A DNA stretch of 64,000 bases from Notamacropus eugenii. Its lineage: Eukaryota; Chordata; Mammalia; Diprotodontia; Macropodidae. The position numbers and the translations under genes were made by a program. The stretch lies in contig NC_092878.1 of NCBI RefSeq assembly GCF_028372415.1, positions 1,949,501 through 2,013,500 on the forward strand. Direction: 5' to 3'. Under the pieces are notes generated by a model. It saw nothing but the letters and a program-made list of their open reading frames with translations, was not told the DNA's origin and made no database searches. Every line of letters begins with the position of its first letter. Positions within the stretch are counted from its first letter, which is position 1. Shown here in pieces: positions 1-10,559 of this stretch.

Positions 1-131
1 GTCACTTAACCCTGTTTGCCTCAGTTTCCTCATCTATAAAATAAGGTGGAGGAGGAAATGGCAAAGCACTCCAGTATCTCCACCAAGGAAACTCCAAAAG
101 GAATCATGAAGAGTAGAACACAACTGAAAAC
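1..131 (+). mobile_element. RTE-tailed marsupial SINE, 3' part (cut by window edge)
   Basis: The copy starts inside the tRNA-related body (GCCTCAGTTTCCTCATC) and runs into the tail with GGAAATGGCAAAGCACTCC and AACACAACTGAAAA. This tail type resembles RTE/BovB 3' ends, so the SINE was probably moved by an RTE LINE. The 5' end lies outside the window. Confidence 0.8.
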
Positions 132-136
132 CATAA

Positions 137-592
137 AAAGCTCTGTTTGGCATTCAAAGCCCTTCACAAACTAGACTCCCCTCCTATCTTTCCAGTCTTA
201 TTGTACCTTATTCCACTACAAACACTCTTCTATCTAGTGACACTGGCCTCCTGGCTGATCCTCAGACAAGACACACCATCTCTCAGTTCCAGGCATTGCC
301 TGTAATGATCTCCTTCCTCAGCAGCATTTACTGACTTTCCTATCTTTAAGTCCCAACAAAAATCACATCCTTTGTAGGAAGCCTTTCCCAATCCCTCCTA
401 ATTCTAGTGCCTTCCCTCATTAATTATTTCCTCTTTATTTTGCCTATAGCTTGTTTTTGATATATTTGTTTGCATGTCGTCTCCCCCATTAGAGTATAAG
501 CTCCCTGAGGGCAGGGATTGTCTTTTGTCTCTTCTCCAGTATTTAATACGGTGACTAACACATTATAGGATCTCAATAAATGTTTATTGATC
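137..592 (+). mobile_element. L2 LINE, 3' end
   Basis: The end of the L2 ORF2 reads as degraded coding sequence (MALKALHNLAP-like region, 'CTCCTATCTTTCCAGTC'). It is followed by the L2 3' UTR hallmarks 'GAGGGCAGGGATTGTC' and a terminal 'CTCAATAAATGTTTATTGA'. It is old and carries many changes. Confidence 0.8.
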
Positions 593-1564
593 GATTAATA
601 TCAGGAGGAAGCAAGGATTCTCATTATCACCACTAGTATTTGACATTGGCCTAGAAATGCTAGCTTTGTCAATAACACAAGAAAAGGAAATTGAGGAAAA
701 AAGCATAGGCAAAGAAAACACTTGTCACTTTTACAGGACGTATGATGGTACACTTAGAGAATGCAACCTCAACTAAAAAAGTCTTTGAAATAATTAATAA
801 CTATAGCAAAGGTCCAAGATACAGAGTAAAGTTACCTAAATCATAAACATTCCTATATATAACAAAACCTAGCAAGAAGAACTAGAAAAATAAATTCCAT
901 TCACAATAACTACTGAAGCTTTATAATATATTCAGCATTGTATCTGTCAAGATTCACATAGAAACTATATGAATCTAACTAAAAGTCACTCTTTGTAGAA
1001 ATAAAGACAGACCTAAATAACTGGAGAAACATTAATTGTCCATGGGTAAAACTAATCAATACTATAAATATGCCAAAACTACCTACATTAATTGATCTAT
1101 TCAAGGCTATGCCAACCTTACGAAAAATAAATGAGTCACTATTTGATTAAAAACAGCTGAAGGAACTAGAGAGCAAACTGGCAGAAATTAGGTTTAGACC
1201 AACACTTCACACCATATACCAAGATAGACTCCAAATGGATTCATGACATAGATACGAAAGGTCATATCATAAACAAATTAGAGGAGCAAGAAGAAATTAC
1301 CTTTGAGATCTATGACTAGAGAATAAGGATAGAGAAGATCACACAAGATAAAATGGATTTTGATTATATAAAACTTAAAAATTTTTTCACAAGCAAATCC
1401 AATGTAACAAAATTTAGAAGGGAAACTAGTAAATGTTATAAAAATCTCTGCAATGTGTTTCCCTGATGAAAGTATCATATCCAAGGCATATAAAGAACGA
1501 TTCAAATTCATAAGACTAAATATCCAGTAGATAAATGGTCAAAGGACATGAACAGTCCATTTTC

Positions 1565-1621
1565 TTTTTTTATTATGAATTTATTTTTAGTTTTCAACAT
1601 TCACTTCCATAAGCTTTTGAT
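1565..1621 (-). mobile_element. Very short 5'-truncated L1 insertion with TSD
   Basis: A 57-bp T-rich segment matches the antisense end of the marsupial L1 3' UTR (AGTTTTCAACATTCACTT). It is flanked by near-identical 15-bp copies, GAACAGTCCATTTTC (1550-1564) and GAGCAGTCAATTTTC (1622-1636), with 13 of 15 bases shared. The host is the L1 at 600-2570. Confidence 0.65.
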
Positions 1622-2372
1622 GAGCAGTCAATTTTCACAGGAAGAAATCCCACCTATCGATAATCATGTCAAAAATGCTCTAAATCACTAACAATAAGAG
1701 AAATGTCGATTAAAACCAGTTTGAGGTTCCACTTATACTTCTTTCAAACTGGCAAAGATGACCAAAAAAAGAAAATGACAAATATTGGAGGGACTATAGG
1801 AAAATAAGTACCTTAATGTTGGTGACTCTGTGAAGTAGTTCAACCATTCTAGAAAGCAATGTGGACCTATTCCTGGAAAGTTATCAAACTGTTCCACACA
1901 CTTTGTTGAAGCCTTACCACTACTAGGGTTACGTCCCCAAAGGAATCAAATAAAGAGAAAAAAAGATCCATATGTACAAAAATATTTATGGCATCTCTTT
2001 TCATGGAAGTCAAAAAATTACAAACTAAGAGAGTGTCCTATTGGGGAATGGCTAAACAAATTATGCCATATGGATAAAATGGCATATTATTATGCAATAA
2101 GGAAGGATGAAATAGCTTCAGGAGAAACTGAGAAGGCATTCATAAACTTGTACAGAACAAAACAAGTAGGACTAGAGGAACAATTAATATGATGATAACA
2201 TTATAAAGACAAGGCAATTTAGAACTCTGATTAAGGCAATGATAAATCCATGACTCAAAAGAATGAAGATGAAGCATACCACTCACCTACTGACAGAGGT
2301 GATAAACCTAAAATGTAGAATGAGGAACATTTTTTGGATGTGGTTAATATAAAAATTTGCTTTGTCAAAGTA

Positions 2373-2426
2373 TGTGCGTGTGTGTGTGTGTGCACACGCG
2401 TATGTGTGTGTGTGTGTACACACACA
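2373..2426. repeat. (GT)n with inverted (AC) block
   Basis: Two GT runs are separated by GCACACGCGTA and followed by an ACACACAC run. The alternating purine-pyrimidine tract is close to palindromic and could form Z-DNA or a hairpin. Confidence 0.9.
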
Positions 2427-2699
2427 TACTAGAGGACTGGAAGGTTTTGACTGCTTGTTGGATTTTTTAAAATTTGTTCAGTGGAGAGAGATGTTAATTT
2501 AAAAAAAAAACCTTTGTAAAAAGTAAAAACAATAAATAATTTTTTAAAGAAAGTAATAAAGAGACTTAGGAACCAGTGTTACCTCAAGCCAAACATGAGT
2601 CAGTGATGTGTGTATCTGCATGATGACAAATATCTTTATGAATAAGAAAAGGACCTGTGCTTGTATTGGTGTGGGGAACCTCTGGTGAAGAAATCACCT

Positions 2700-2843
2700 C
2701 TGCCAATAAAAGCCAAGGCCTTCTTTTCCATTTGTATTCTCATTCAGTGTCCAGAGCATGGACAGTGAATGATTTGCCAGGGTCACAAAACCAGTTACGT
2801 GTCAGAGATAGGACTTGTATGGATATCTTTCTGACTCCAAGAC
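2700..2843 (-). mobile_element. MIR-type SINE fragment
   Basis: An antisense MIR core is visible as 'GATTTGCCAGGGTCACA' then 'GTCAGAGATAGGACTTG' and 'TCTGACTCCAAGACTC'. The following (TC)n array begins at the 5' end of this SINE. Confidence 0.6.
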
Positions 2844-2845
2844 TC

Positions 2846-2917
<72 letters not shown>
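2844..2917. repeat. (TC)n microsatellite, about 37 units
   Basis: This is an uninterrupted CT dinucleotide run of about 74 bp. The Leu/Ser repeat reading frame across it is only a product of the repeat. Confidence 0.97.
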
Positions 2918-2919
<2 letters not shown>

Positions 2920-2934
2920 GCCAGCCTGCTAGTA

Positions 2935-3440
2935 GAAAACTGAAAAATTGAGTCAACCCTCTGAGTGTTTCCAAATATCTGGATGTTTGGCATCCAAATG
3001 AGTGGGTTTTTTCCCCTAGTTTTCATCCAATTAAGTCCTGTATCAAAAATTCCAGCCTGATCCTAAGACATATAAAAAGGAACATGGCATCATTATGTAT
3101 AATTTAGTAAGAGATTCATGATTGTCCATCTGTAAGCAGCTCAGGAATATTTCCAAGCTGTGTTTATATGATGCCAAACATCTGGGTGAAAACTAAAAAA
3201 AATAATCAATTTGAATTGGAAACAAAACAGAAGTACAAAACCACAGCACATCTGCACTTGGAATTCTGAATACTGATCTGATCTTTGTAGCTCAAGAATG
3301 GCATGGAGAGGCTAGAAGAGGTCCTAAACTAAAATGATCAAAGAGACAAATATATCCTTCTTATTTTTTAAGGATTCTAGTCTGCTCAGAAGGTATGTGA
3401 TTCAAGTCTTTATAAATAGGATCATAGATAAAGAGTAGGA
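2935..3440. other. Unassigned non-coding DNA
   Basis: I see no gene, RNA or recognisable repeat here. The base composition is ordinary AT-rich. Confidence 0.5.
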
Positions 3441-3622
3441 AAAGAACTTGGTGGTCAACTAATTCTGCCTTTCCATTTTACAGATGAGGAAAGTGAGATC
3501 CAAGGATGTTAAATGACTTGCCCAAGGTGTCACACAGGTAGCTAGCATCAGGGGTGGGATTTGAATGCTGGTTCTCTGATTCAAGAGCTCTTTCCACTGT
3601 ACCACACTGTCCCCCAAATAGG
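3440..3622 (-). mobile_element. MIR SINE
   Basis: An antisense MIR with 'ATTTTACAGATGAGGAAA', 'AATGACTTGCCCAAGG', 'GGGATTTGAATGCTGG' and the end 'CTGTACCACACTGTC'. It is nearly full length. Confidence 0.8.
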
Positions 3623-3631
3623 ATATGGACT

Positions 3632-3995
3632 AGTGTGGACCAGTTTTGGCTTTGCCACCATCCAGCTCTGGGCAAGTGTCAACTTCTGTGGGGGTCTCAG
3701 TTTCCTCATCCAAAATGAGGGCACCTGACTAAATAACCTCTGAAGTACCCATATCTATTTATAATATATTCATAAATTGGGGGGAGGGGGAGGAAGAGAA
3801 TAATGTGTGCCATTAGATGTGGAGTCATGACGAAAGTTACGATTTTTTCTTTTGATACTCATTATCATGTGGGAATCACTTAATCTTTTTGAGTTTCAAT
3901 GCCCTCATCTACAAAATGGAGATAATACTGCCAGCAGGATCTACCTCAGGGTTGTATTGAAGCACCTTTTAGGTTATAAATGTCAGCTTTTATTA
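3632..3995 (+). mobile_element. Two MIR/THER SINE fragments in tandem
   Basis: The first (about 3632-3770) has 'CTGGGCAAGTGTCAACTT' and 'CTCAGTTTCCTCATCC'. The second (about 3855-3995) has 'GCCCTCATCTACAAAATGG' and a THER-like 3' end, 'CAGGGTTGTATTGAAG'. Both are old. Confidence 0.65.
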
Positions 3996-4119
3996 TACTA
4001 GAATTAAGAGACACTTCTTTCAAGTCTGATTTTAATTTAATTCCATAAACATTCACTGAGGTACATTATGATCAGGAGCAGGGTTAGGTCCTGGAGACAG
4101 ATGAATTAGCCCAAGTTTT

Positions 4120-4245
4120 TTTTGTTTAGTAGAGAAGTCTCAGAGAGCTGCCTGAGGCTTCGCAAAGTTAGTGAAATGTCAGAGGGAGGATTCAAACCCA
4201 TGTCTTCCTGGCTCCAAGTCTTCTAGTACTCTGTTCACTAAGACA
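4120..4245 (-). mobile_element. MIR SINE fragment
   Basis: An antisense MIR core is recognisable in 'GGATTCAAACCCATGTCTTC' and 'CTCTGTTCACTAAGAC'. Confidence 0.6.
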
Positions 4246-4379
4246 CATTGCTTTAGACTGGTGATACAAAGATGAAAATGAAAGTTCTTGCCTTCAAAGA
4301 ACTTATATTCTCCTAAGAATGCTATATGCTCTTGATGCCACTGGTGGCACATGCATAGACTACTGGAAGATGAGTTCAA

Positions 4380-4570
4380 GCTTGGCCTTAGATGCTTTCT
4401 TATTGGATGACTTTGGTTAAGTTACTTAGCTTTTGTCTAGTCAGTCTCCTCAACCGTAAAATGGGAATAATAATAGCCTCTACCTCCCAGGGTAGTCAGA
4501 ATAATAAAATGAGACATTTGTAAAGTTTATCTCAGTGCCTGGCATACAGGAAGTGTTTAATAAATACCGT
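4380..4570 (+). mobile_element. MIR/THER SINE
   Basis: The sense core 'GTAAAATGGGAATAATAATA' is followed by 'GTGCCTGGCATACAGGAAG' and 'TTTAATAAATA'. The tail is L2-like, as expected for MIR/THER SINEs moved by L2. Confidence 0.7.
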
Positions 4571-4604
4571 TGGAATATTTATTTGGCAGCTGGCTGAAGC
4601 TGGA

Positions 4605-4790
4605 CATTCAAGCCTCTATCCTTTCCCCTTTCACTTGGCCTATTGTAATAGTTCTTGATCGGTATCTCTTCCTTCAGCTTCTTTCCTATCTACTCCATCT
4701 GTCACCCAGTTGCCTTCCCTTCCCTCCACCTTTCAGAATCCTTAGCTCTCTTCAAGGTTTAGTTCAAGTGATGCCTCCTACTGGCTATTC
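4605..4790 (+). mobile_element. L2 LINE ORF2 fragment
   Basis: 'TTGGCCTATTGTAATAG' and the following Pro/Ser-rich stretch match the L2 ORF2 C-terminal region (the SRLDYCNSLL area). The frame is broken. Confidence 0.55.
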
Positions 4791-4829
4791 AGTAAGAAGT
4801 AGAAAAATGAAGACAGATACCTAGGATCA

Positions 4830-4950
4830 TAGAATTATCTATTTGAAGCTGGAAGAAACCTTGGAAGCCATCTAGTTCAATTCTCTCATTTTACAGAAGA
4901 GGATAAATGACTTGGATAAGGTCAGAGCTGAAGTTTGCTGTTTTGGAAGT
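4830..4950 (-). mobile_element. MIR/THER SINE fragment
   Basis: The common head 'ATCATAGAATTATCTA...GAAGCTGGAAGAAACCTTGG' leads into 'CATTTTACAGAAGAGG'. Confidence 0.6.
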
Positions 4951-4964
4951 AGACTCAAAGTGAC

Positions 4965-5770
4965 TAGGCAGCTGATTAGATATTAGAGGTGAGGGAGGGG
5001 GGCATGTTATGGATAACCCTAAGGTTACAAACCTGGATGACTAGAGGGATGGTCGTACCCTCAACATAAATAGAGAAATTTGAAGAAAGGATTGGTTGAG
5101 GTGAGAAGATAATGAGTTTCACTTGGGGAATGCTGACTTTGAGATGCCAGTGAAATATCCAGATGGAGATGTTCAATGTGATGCTGCTTAGGCACGATGG
5201 TAGCTCAAAAGAGAGATTTGACTGATTCAGTCTGGATTTGGGATTAGAGATGAAAGAAATCTGGTAATCAATCATCTGTGGAGAAATGACAGTCAAAGCC
5301 AGGGCATCTGATGAGATCCTGAGAAAAAAACAGAGAGAAGAGAAGAGACCAAGGGGAAAGCCTTGGGGGACACCTACAATTAGTGAAAGGGAAATGCTTG
5401 ATCATCCAGAAAAGAAAATCAGAAAACATCAGTGGGATAAATAGGAGAGCCAAGGGAGCAGTGTCAAGAAAATGAAGGGAAGAGAGATTATCCAGGAAGT
5501 GGGTAGGACACAGAGAAGGAGTCGTAACATCAAAGCTACGTTGAGGCCAAGTAGAGTGAGAAGCAAGGTGGGGCAATAAGAGATCATAACTGGAGCGAGC
5601 TGTTTCCTTAGAGTGATGGGGAGGGGAGATGTTGGGGAGAGTGCTAAAGACAGGTTGAAAGGTGATGAAAACTGAGTAGGAGGCAAGGAAGTTGAGGCAA
5701 TAACTCCTGATGGATGAGGATAAAGAGGAGAGACACTAGTTCGCAAACAGAATGAAGTATAGGTTTAGGA
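4965..5770 (-). mobile_element. L2 LINE ORF2 fragment, about 800 bp
   Basis: Read on the minus strand, this shows L2 reverse-transcriptase pieces. One is a degraded VPQGSVLGPLLF block (CRCPPRLSPWSLLFSL near 5340). Another is the downstream KLIIFSPQP...VEGTT...VIQVCNLRVI region near 5010-5110. Several frames are needed, so it is a dead copy. The open frames at 4976-5296, 5268-5576 and 5429-5746 are all pieces of it. Confidence 0.8.
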
Positions 5771-5789
5771 GGAGGAAAATTTAGAGCTT

Positions 5790-7290
5790 AAAGTTGTGTA
5801 CACGGGGCAGGCAGACTAGACCTGGGATCAGAGGTCAAGCTTGCACCTGAGTCATTCTCATCTAGTATGGGTAGTAGACATCAAAGCTCTCTCTAGCAGG
5901 GGAGTGATCAGGGGGTGCCCTTCATCGGACAGTGCCCAGGCAGCTCACTGAACTATGTTACTCCTGAGATCCTTGAAGAACACAGTATTTAGTGCCCGGA
6001 GGTAGAAATGAAACAACCCCAGATAATCCAAGTCAGGACTAAACAAGGACCCACCATTCCTTCCTGGAAGGGCATAGAACCTAGCACCAACACAAATTCA
6101 CAATTCGGGAAGTAAAGTTGGGGAAAATAGCAAACAAAAAAAGACACTAATGATGAAGAAATGTTATGGATTCAGTAACACTCAAGACCAAAAGCCAGAA
6201 TAAGAAAATAACCCCATAATATTTACAACCAAAGTTTTCAGACACAATTTCTAAAAGTATTCGTAGGTGTTAGATACCATATTTTTTAAAATTATAAATG
6301 AAAACTTCCCAGATACATTAGAACCAGAGGCCAAAATGAAAATAGAAATAGTTCACTGGTCATCTCCTGAAAGAAACACAAAAAGGGAAACTTCCAGAAA
6401 TGTCATAGCTAAAATCTAGGGTTTTCCAATAAAGAAAAAAAATAACAAAAATAGACCAAAAGAATTCAAGTACCAAGAAGCCAGTCAGGATCACAAAAGC
6501 CTGGGCAGCTTCAAATGTAAAAGAGAGGAAGACTTGGAATATGGATTCTTCCAAAAGAGAAAAGATAAAGCCTTACAATCAAACATAAGCTATCCAGCAA
6601 AGCTGAATAGAACGGGGATGGGGAGGAGGGGGGCAGCAGGGGAGTAATGGGAACTTAATGAAACACAGTACTTCCAAGTATTCCTGATGAAAATATCAGA
6701 GCTGAATAGAAAAATGCTTCCACAGGAGTCAAGAGAAACAGAAAGTAACGAACTGTCACCAAAGGGTAGCATCAGTTAAAGAATGACTAAACAAATTGTG
6801 GCAGATAAATAAAATGGAATATTAATGTGCCATAAGAAATGTGGGAAGGGAGGATTTCAGAAAGTGTGTATGAAATGATGCAGAGTGAAGTGAACAGAAA
6901 AGGGGGAAAATTCTACCATAACAATATTGTAAAGAAAAACAATTTTGAAAGGCTTAAAAACTCCAATTAAAGCAATTACCAATCAAACTCCAGAGGATCA
7001 GAGCATTCTGGGCCATGTGAGCATTCATTTTTTTTGATTGACCACGCATATTCATCACAAGAGTTTTCTTTTCCTTTTTCAATTCAAGCGGGATAGATTT
7101 GGAGGAGACATAATATTGCCAGAAAAGAAAAGGGATCACTGGAGCATATAAAAGAAAATGAACAGAAGAGAACAGAAGAAATTTCACTTTATATATGGAG
7201 CTGCTCTTTTTTAGATTTTGCAGAGTACAAAATAAAAGAAAAAAATTTAAAGACTTTTTTCAAAGGATAGGTTTAAGAAGAATGAGACAA
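5790..7290 (+). mobile_element. Internally deleted L1: ORF1 joined to ORF2 3' end
   Basis: From about 6290 to 6780 the sequence resembles L1 ORF1p: 'ATGTCATAGCTAAAATCTAG', then 'TATCCAGCAAAGCTGAATAG' (the YPAKLS block). At about 6780 it passes directly to the late ORF2 and 3' UTR (ACTAAACAAATTGTGGCAG, then AAAGTGTGTATGAAATGATG). Most of ORF2 is missing. The part before 6240 is probably 5' UTR/ORF1 but is less certain. Confidence 0.6.
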
Positions 7291-7399
7291 AGGAAATGAT
7301 GTACAGGTAGGAGATCATGATAATGGAGAGGAATGTTAGTGTTCAGGATCACAGAGGCAACATAATAATGGGTGATGGTGAGAATATATTCCTATTATA

Positions 7400-7650
7400 T
7401 ATTATGTTATAGCCATGTAGGTGACTCAGCAGATAGCCTATTGGACATGGAGTCAGGAAGACCTGAGTTCAAATCCAACCTGGAACACTTATTAACTATT
7501 ACAACCCTGGGCAAGTCATTCAACTGCTCTCTGCCTCAGTTTCCTCATCTGTAAAATGCGAATAATAACATTACCTACCTCCTATGGCTGTTGTGAGGCT
7601 GAATGAGGTAATATTTGCAAAGTACTATATCAATGTTATCCTCATCAGAA
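7400..7650 (+). mobile_element. tRNA-derived marsupial/MIR SINE
   Basis: The body is nearly complete: 'GGAGTCAGGAAGACCTGAG', 'CCTGGGCAAGTCATTCAA', 'CTCAGTTTCCTCATCTG' and a THER-like 3' end, 'GTTGTGAGGCTGAATGAG'. Confidence 0.8.
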
Positions 7651-7699
7651 TTATTTAATGTGTATGTACATGCATATGTACATACATAAGCATAACAAA

Positions 7700-8130
7700 T
7701 AGACAATGAGTTAAACCTAGAATTCATCAGAAGAAAAACAAGTTGAATGGACTTTGAAAAATGGTAAAAATTCCTTTAACGATGCCAAACTTCTCCCTGA
7801 AATAAAGGCTCATTTTTGAAAAACACATATTCTGCAGGAGTTATTCTATGGCTATGAGTCATGCAACACAACAGTCTTTGAAAGAGCTGAAAATGAACAT
7901 CAGTCACAAGGCAACGAAAAGCTACGTGACAGGTGTGGGATTACCATAACACGTAACATGGAACAACAAAGGAGAACAGGAGTGAAGGGCATCGTCCAAA
8001 AAGTGCATGATCCCCAAAAAAGTGTGTTGGTCATGGGTGAGAGTGAGGGATGCTTGGGCTCCATCTGCTTCATCAATAAATATCCTTGTGAAGTCAATGG
8101 AAACGTAGGATGGCCACCGGCCATCAGATC
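7700..8130 (+). mobile_element. RTE-clade LINE, ORF C-terminal fragment
   Basis: The conceptual reading contains an RTE-like C-terminal sequence: a 'LLPEIKAHF' stretch, then 'ELFYGYESCNTTV' (family pattern VLLYGCETW), then 'RRTGVKGIVQKVHD'. More than one frame is used, so the copy is dead. The open frame at 7958-8218 is part of it. RTE LINEs are the likely partners of the RTE-tailed SINEs in this window. Confidence 0.6.
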
Positions 8131-8214
8131 ACAGAATCATGTGAATACTCAATATCATCCCTTGCTGGATAAAGGATCTGAGAATGTAAACACAAGAAAG
8201 CAACAAAGGAAAAT

Positions 8215-8470
8215 TTAATAATCATCCCCAAAATTGTTCTAACTCATTAATACTCAGAGAAATGCAAACTAAAACAACTCTAAGGTTTCACCTTACACAA
8301 AGCAAATTGGCAAAGATCGTGGAACAGTGAAATTTAGCGCTGGGTGTGATTGTGAAAAAAGCTACACTGCTGATGGAGTCGTTAATTGGTGCAAACATTT
8401 TGTAAAGCAACCTGGCAGTATACAATAAGAGCTCGAAGCTTCTCACGCCTTGTAAGCCAATTACCAAGAC
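8215..8470 (+). mobile_element. L1 LINE ORF2 C-terminal fragment
   Basis: 'AGAGAAATGCAAACTAAAAC', 'AAATTGGCAAAGATCGTGG' and 'CACTGCTGATGGAGTCGT' match the L1 ORF2 C-terminal region. Confidence 0.75.
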
Positions 8471-8529
8471 TACGTTCTAAAGGTGTTGTTTGAAGGGGGG
8501 GGGAGCAAACGGAGCAAAAAATATTCATA

Positions 8530-8625
8530 GGCGCTATTTCATTTTGTATTTATATCCCCAGCAACTAACACAGTGTCTTGCACATAGTAAGTACTGAATA
8601 AATGTTGGTTGGATTGAATCAAATT
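8530..8625 (+). mobile_element. L2 3' terminus
   Basis: 'CCCAGCAACTAACACAGTG' is followed by 'GCACATAGTAAGTACTGAA' and 'TAAATGTTGGTTGG', which is the classic L2 end. Confidence 0.8.
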
Positions 8626-8639
8626 AAACTGAACTGATA

Positions 8640-8930
8640 GCGACTTTATTTTAATAATGAAAAATCAGAAACAATTTCTACGTAAAGTGATTGGGAAATG
8701 CTGCATCAATTGTGGCAGGGCAATATAATAAAATATCATGATGCGATTAAAACGACAAATATGAAAAATGCAGAGAAACATAGAAAGCTGTGATACAAAG
8801 GAGGGAAACCAGAAATCAGTGCCATTTATATTGACTATGAACATATAAAACGATCAAAAGAAACACATAAGTAAAAGAAATGCTATGATCCTGTTAAAGT
8901 GTATATAAATAATTTCTTACTTTTAGCAAA
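8640..8930 (+). mobile_element. Old L1 3' fragment (tentative)
   Basis: 'AAGTGATTGGGAAATGC' and 'CAATATAATAAAATATCATG' resemble the degraded end of ORF2 and the 3' UTR of marsupial L1. The copy is strongly diverged. Confidence 0.45.
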
Positions 8931-9054
8931 CTGTAAGTAATTTTATGTTTGTATTATGCATTTTTGCTTGGTTTGTTTATTTTTATTGATAGATATTAAG
9001 TTCATCTTTTAAGACTTTAAGGCCTCATGATTTTGTTGCTGTACATACTCTCTG

Positions 9055-9185
9055 CTAACACACACATGTATGTGTGCACATACACATATAAACATGTGTA
9101 CATATAACTATGCACACACATGTGTGTATGCATGCATCTATATATACATATGTGCTTACACACATGTGTATGTATATTGGTGGTA
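9055..9185. repeat. Alternating (CA/TG/TA) low-complexity tract
   Basis: About 130 bp of mixed CACATG/TATGTG alternating purine-pyrimidine sequence contains several short palindromes. Confidence 0.85.
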
Positions 9186-9189
9186 GACA

Positions 9190-9510
9190 TTCTTTGAAAA
9201 CAGCTGTAGCCAAAAAAATTATCATTGGTAGCCAGACCCAGTTAGGTTGAGGCTCTGATGATAGACATAGATTCCACTGCTAAGTCCATGTTCTTAGCCT
9301 TTCCACCTTAGTAAGAAAGTCTTACAAGACCAGAAAGAAGCAGTGCTTCATGAAGACTACACATCTGGCATTTGTGTTGTCAGTCTGAAAAATAAACACA
9401 TCAGTGGGGGCTTGTGAGTTATGGTTTGGAGTGGATGTGGGCTCACAGAATGCCCTGAACCTGAAATAGCCTTGTCTGGAGGTCCCACATGTAAGTAGAA
9501 GGCATGCCAC
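9190..9510. other. Unassigned non-coding DNA
   Basis: No gene or recognisable repeat. The minus-strand open frame here is short and not family-like. Confidence 0.45.
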
Positions 9511-9516
9511 CTAGGT

Positions 9517-9600
9517 GCTACTGCTACTACTACTACTACTACTACTACTATTACTACTACTTACACACACATGCATACATACATACATATATAGATAGAC
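9517..9600. repeat. (CTA)n then (CATA)n microsatellite
   Basis: About fourteen CTA-type units (9517-9561) are followed by a CATACATACATA/GATAGACAGATA tract. Confidence 0.9.
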
Positions 9601-9854
9601 AGATAAATATATAATTTTTAAATGTTTTTAAAGGAAGAATTAAAGGATATAAATTTCTGTAATGGAGAAGATAGTTCAGGAAGAAGGAGTGAGAATAAAA
9701 TCACTTTTTAAAAAAAGCAAAGATCCAGATATGTAAGAAAAGTAAGGCAACTGGCATGAATCCATAAAAAGATCCATGTTAGCTATTAAGCACTGCAATT
9801 GTAAAGCTTGGAGTATAGACAATTGATAGAAAACATTAGATTCCTGGCTAATGA

Positions 9855-10025
9855 GTTTGGAAGCAGAAAACACCTTAGGGATCATTTACTTCAACTCTCT
9901 TATTTTATGAATGACTGAAGCAATTGGTCCAAGATTACACACAGCAGATTAATGGCAAGGCTAATACTAGAAACTAGATCTTCTGACTCTTGATCCAGTG
10001 ATTCTCCACAATACCACACACTTTC
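9855..10025 (-). mobile_element. MIR SINE
   Basis: The antisense core includes 'TTGGTCCAAGATTACACAC' and 'ATCTTCTGACTCTTGATCC', ending 'CACAATACCACACACT'. Confidence 0.65.
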
Positions 10026-10029
10026 TCTG

Positions 10030-10430
10030 TTTATCATTACTATGATAAGCTATAGGAAGCTAATGTAGGTTTCCAGGAGAAATAATATCATGTTAAAAAT
10101 ATTTCAGGAAGATTTCACTAACAGCTGTGGGTAAAAGATGGGCTGAAATTGGAAAGAGATTTGTGGTAAAAAGACAAGCTCAGCAGAACTTGTCGCAATA
10201 ATCTAGATTCACAGTAATGAAAACCTAGGCCAGGATTATGGTTGTGGATATGGAAAGGAAGAGGAAAACCAAGAGATGCTGGAGAAAAAGAATTAGTAGG
10301 ACTTGATGATTAAGTGGATAGGGAAGGAAAGTAGAGACAAGTAAAAAATCATTCCAAGACTGTGAATTTGAAGGACTGGGAGAATATGAGTGTCACAGAC
10401 AGTGACAGAGAATTTTAAAAAGCAGGATTT
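10030..10430 (-). mobile_element. L2 LINE ORF2 fragment
   Basis: The plus-strand text matches the reverse complement of L2 ORF2. Landmarks are 'CAATAATCTAGATTCACAG' (for CAATAGTCCAGG), 'GACTTGATGATTAAGTGGAT' and 'TCATTCCAAGACTGTGAAT'. Confidence 0.6.
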
Positions 10431-10435
10431 AGTGA

Positions 10436-10550
10436 GAGGCAGCTTGGTGCAGTGGATGAGAGCCAACCTCAAACACACAATGTCTCAGGATCAGATCCTG
10501 CCCTTGAAACATGCTACGTGATCCTGGTCAAGTCGATTAATTTCTCAGTG
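10436..10550 (+). mobile_element. tRNA-derived marsupial SINE, 5' part
   Basis: 'GAGGCAGCTTGGTGCAGTGG' and 'GTGATCCTGGTCAAGTCGAT' match the sense SINE head and B-box region. Confidence 0.65.
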
Positions 10551-10559
10551 ATCTAGGAC

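Larger units (their letters stand above)
600..2570 (+). mobile_element. L1 LINE, 3' portion (late ORF2 and 3' UTR)
   Basis: L1 ORF2 landmarks appear in order. The post-RT region with 'TAACTGGAGAAACATTAATTG' is followed by 'AAATGGTCAAAGGACATGAA', the 'TTCAAACTGGCAAAGATGAC' segment, the C-terminal 'ATTATTATGCAATAAGGA' and an A-rich 3' UTR. The frame is broken throughout and parts are missing. A 57-bp antisense L1 tail sits inside it at 1565-1621, and a (GT)n tract interrupts its 3' UTR. Confidence 0.8.
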
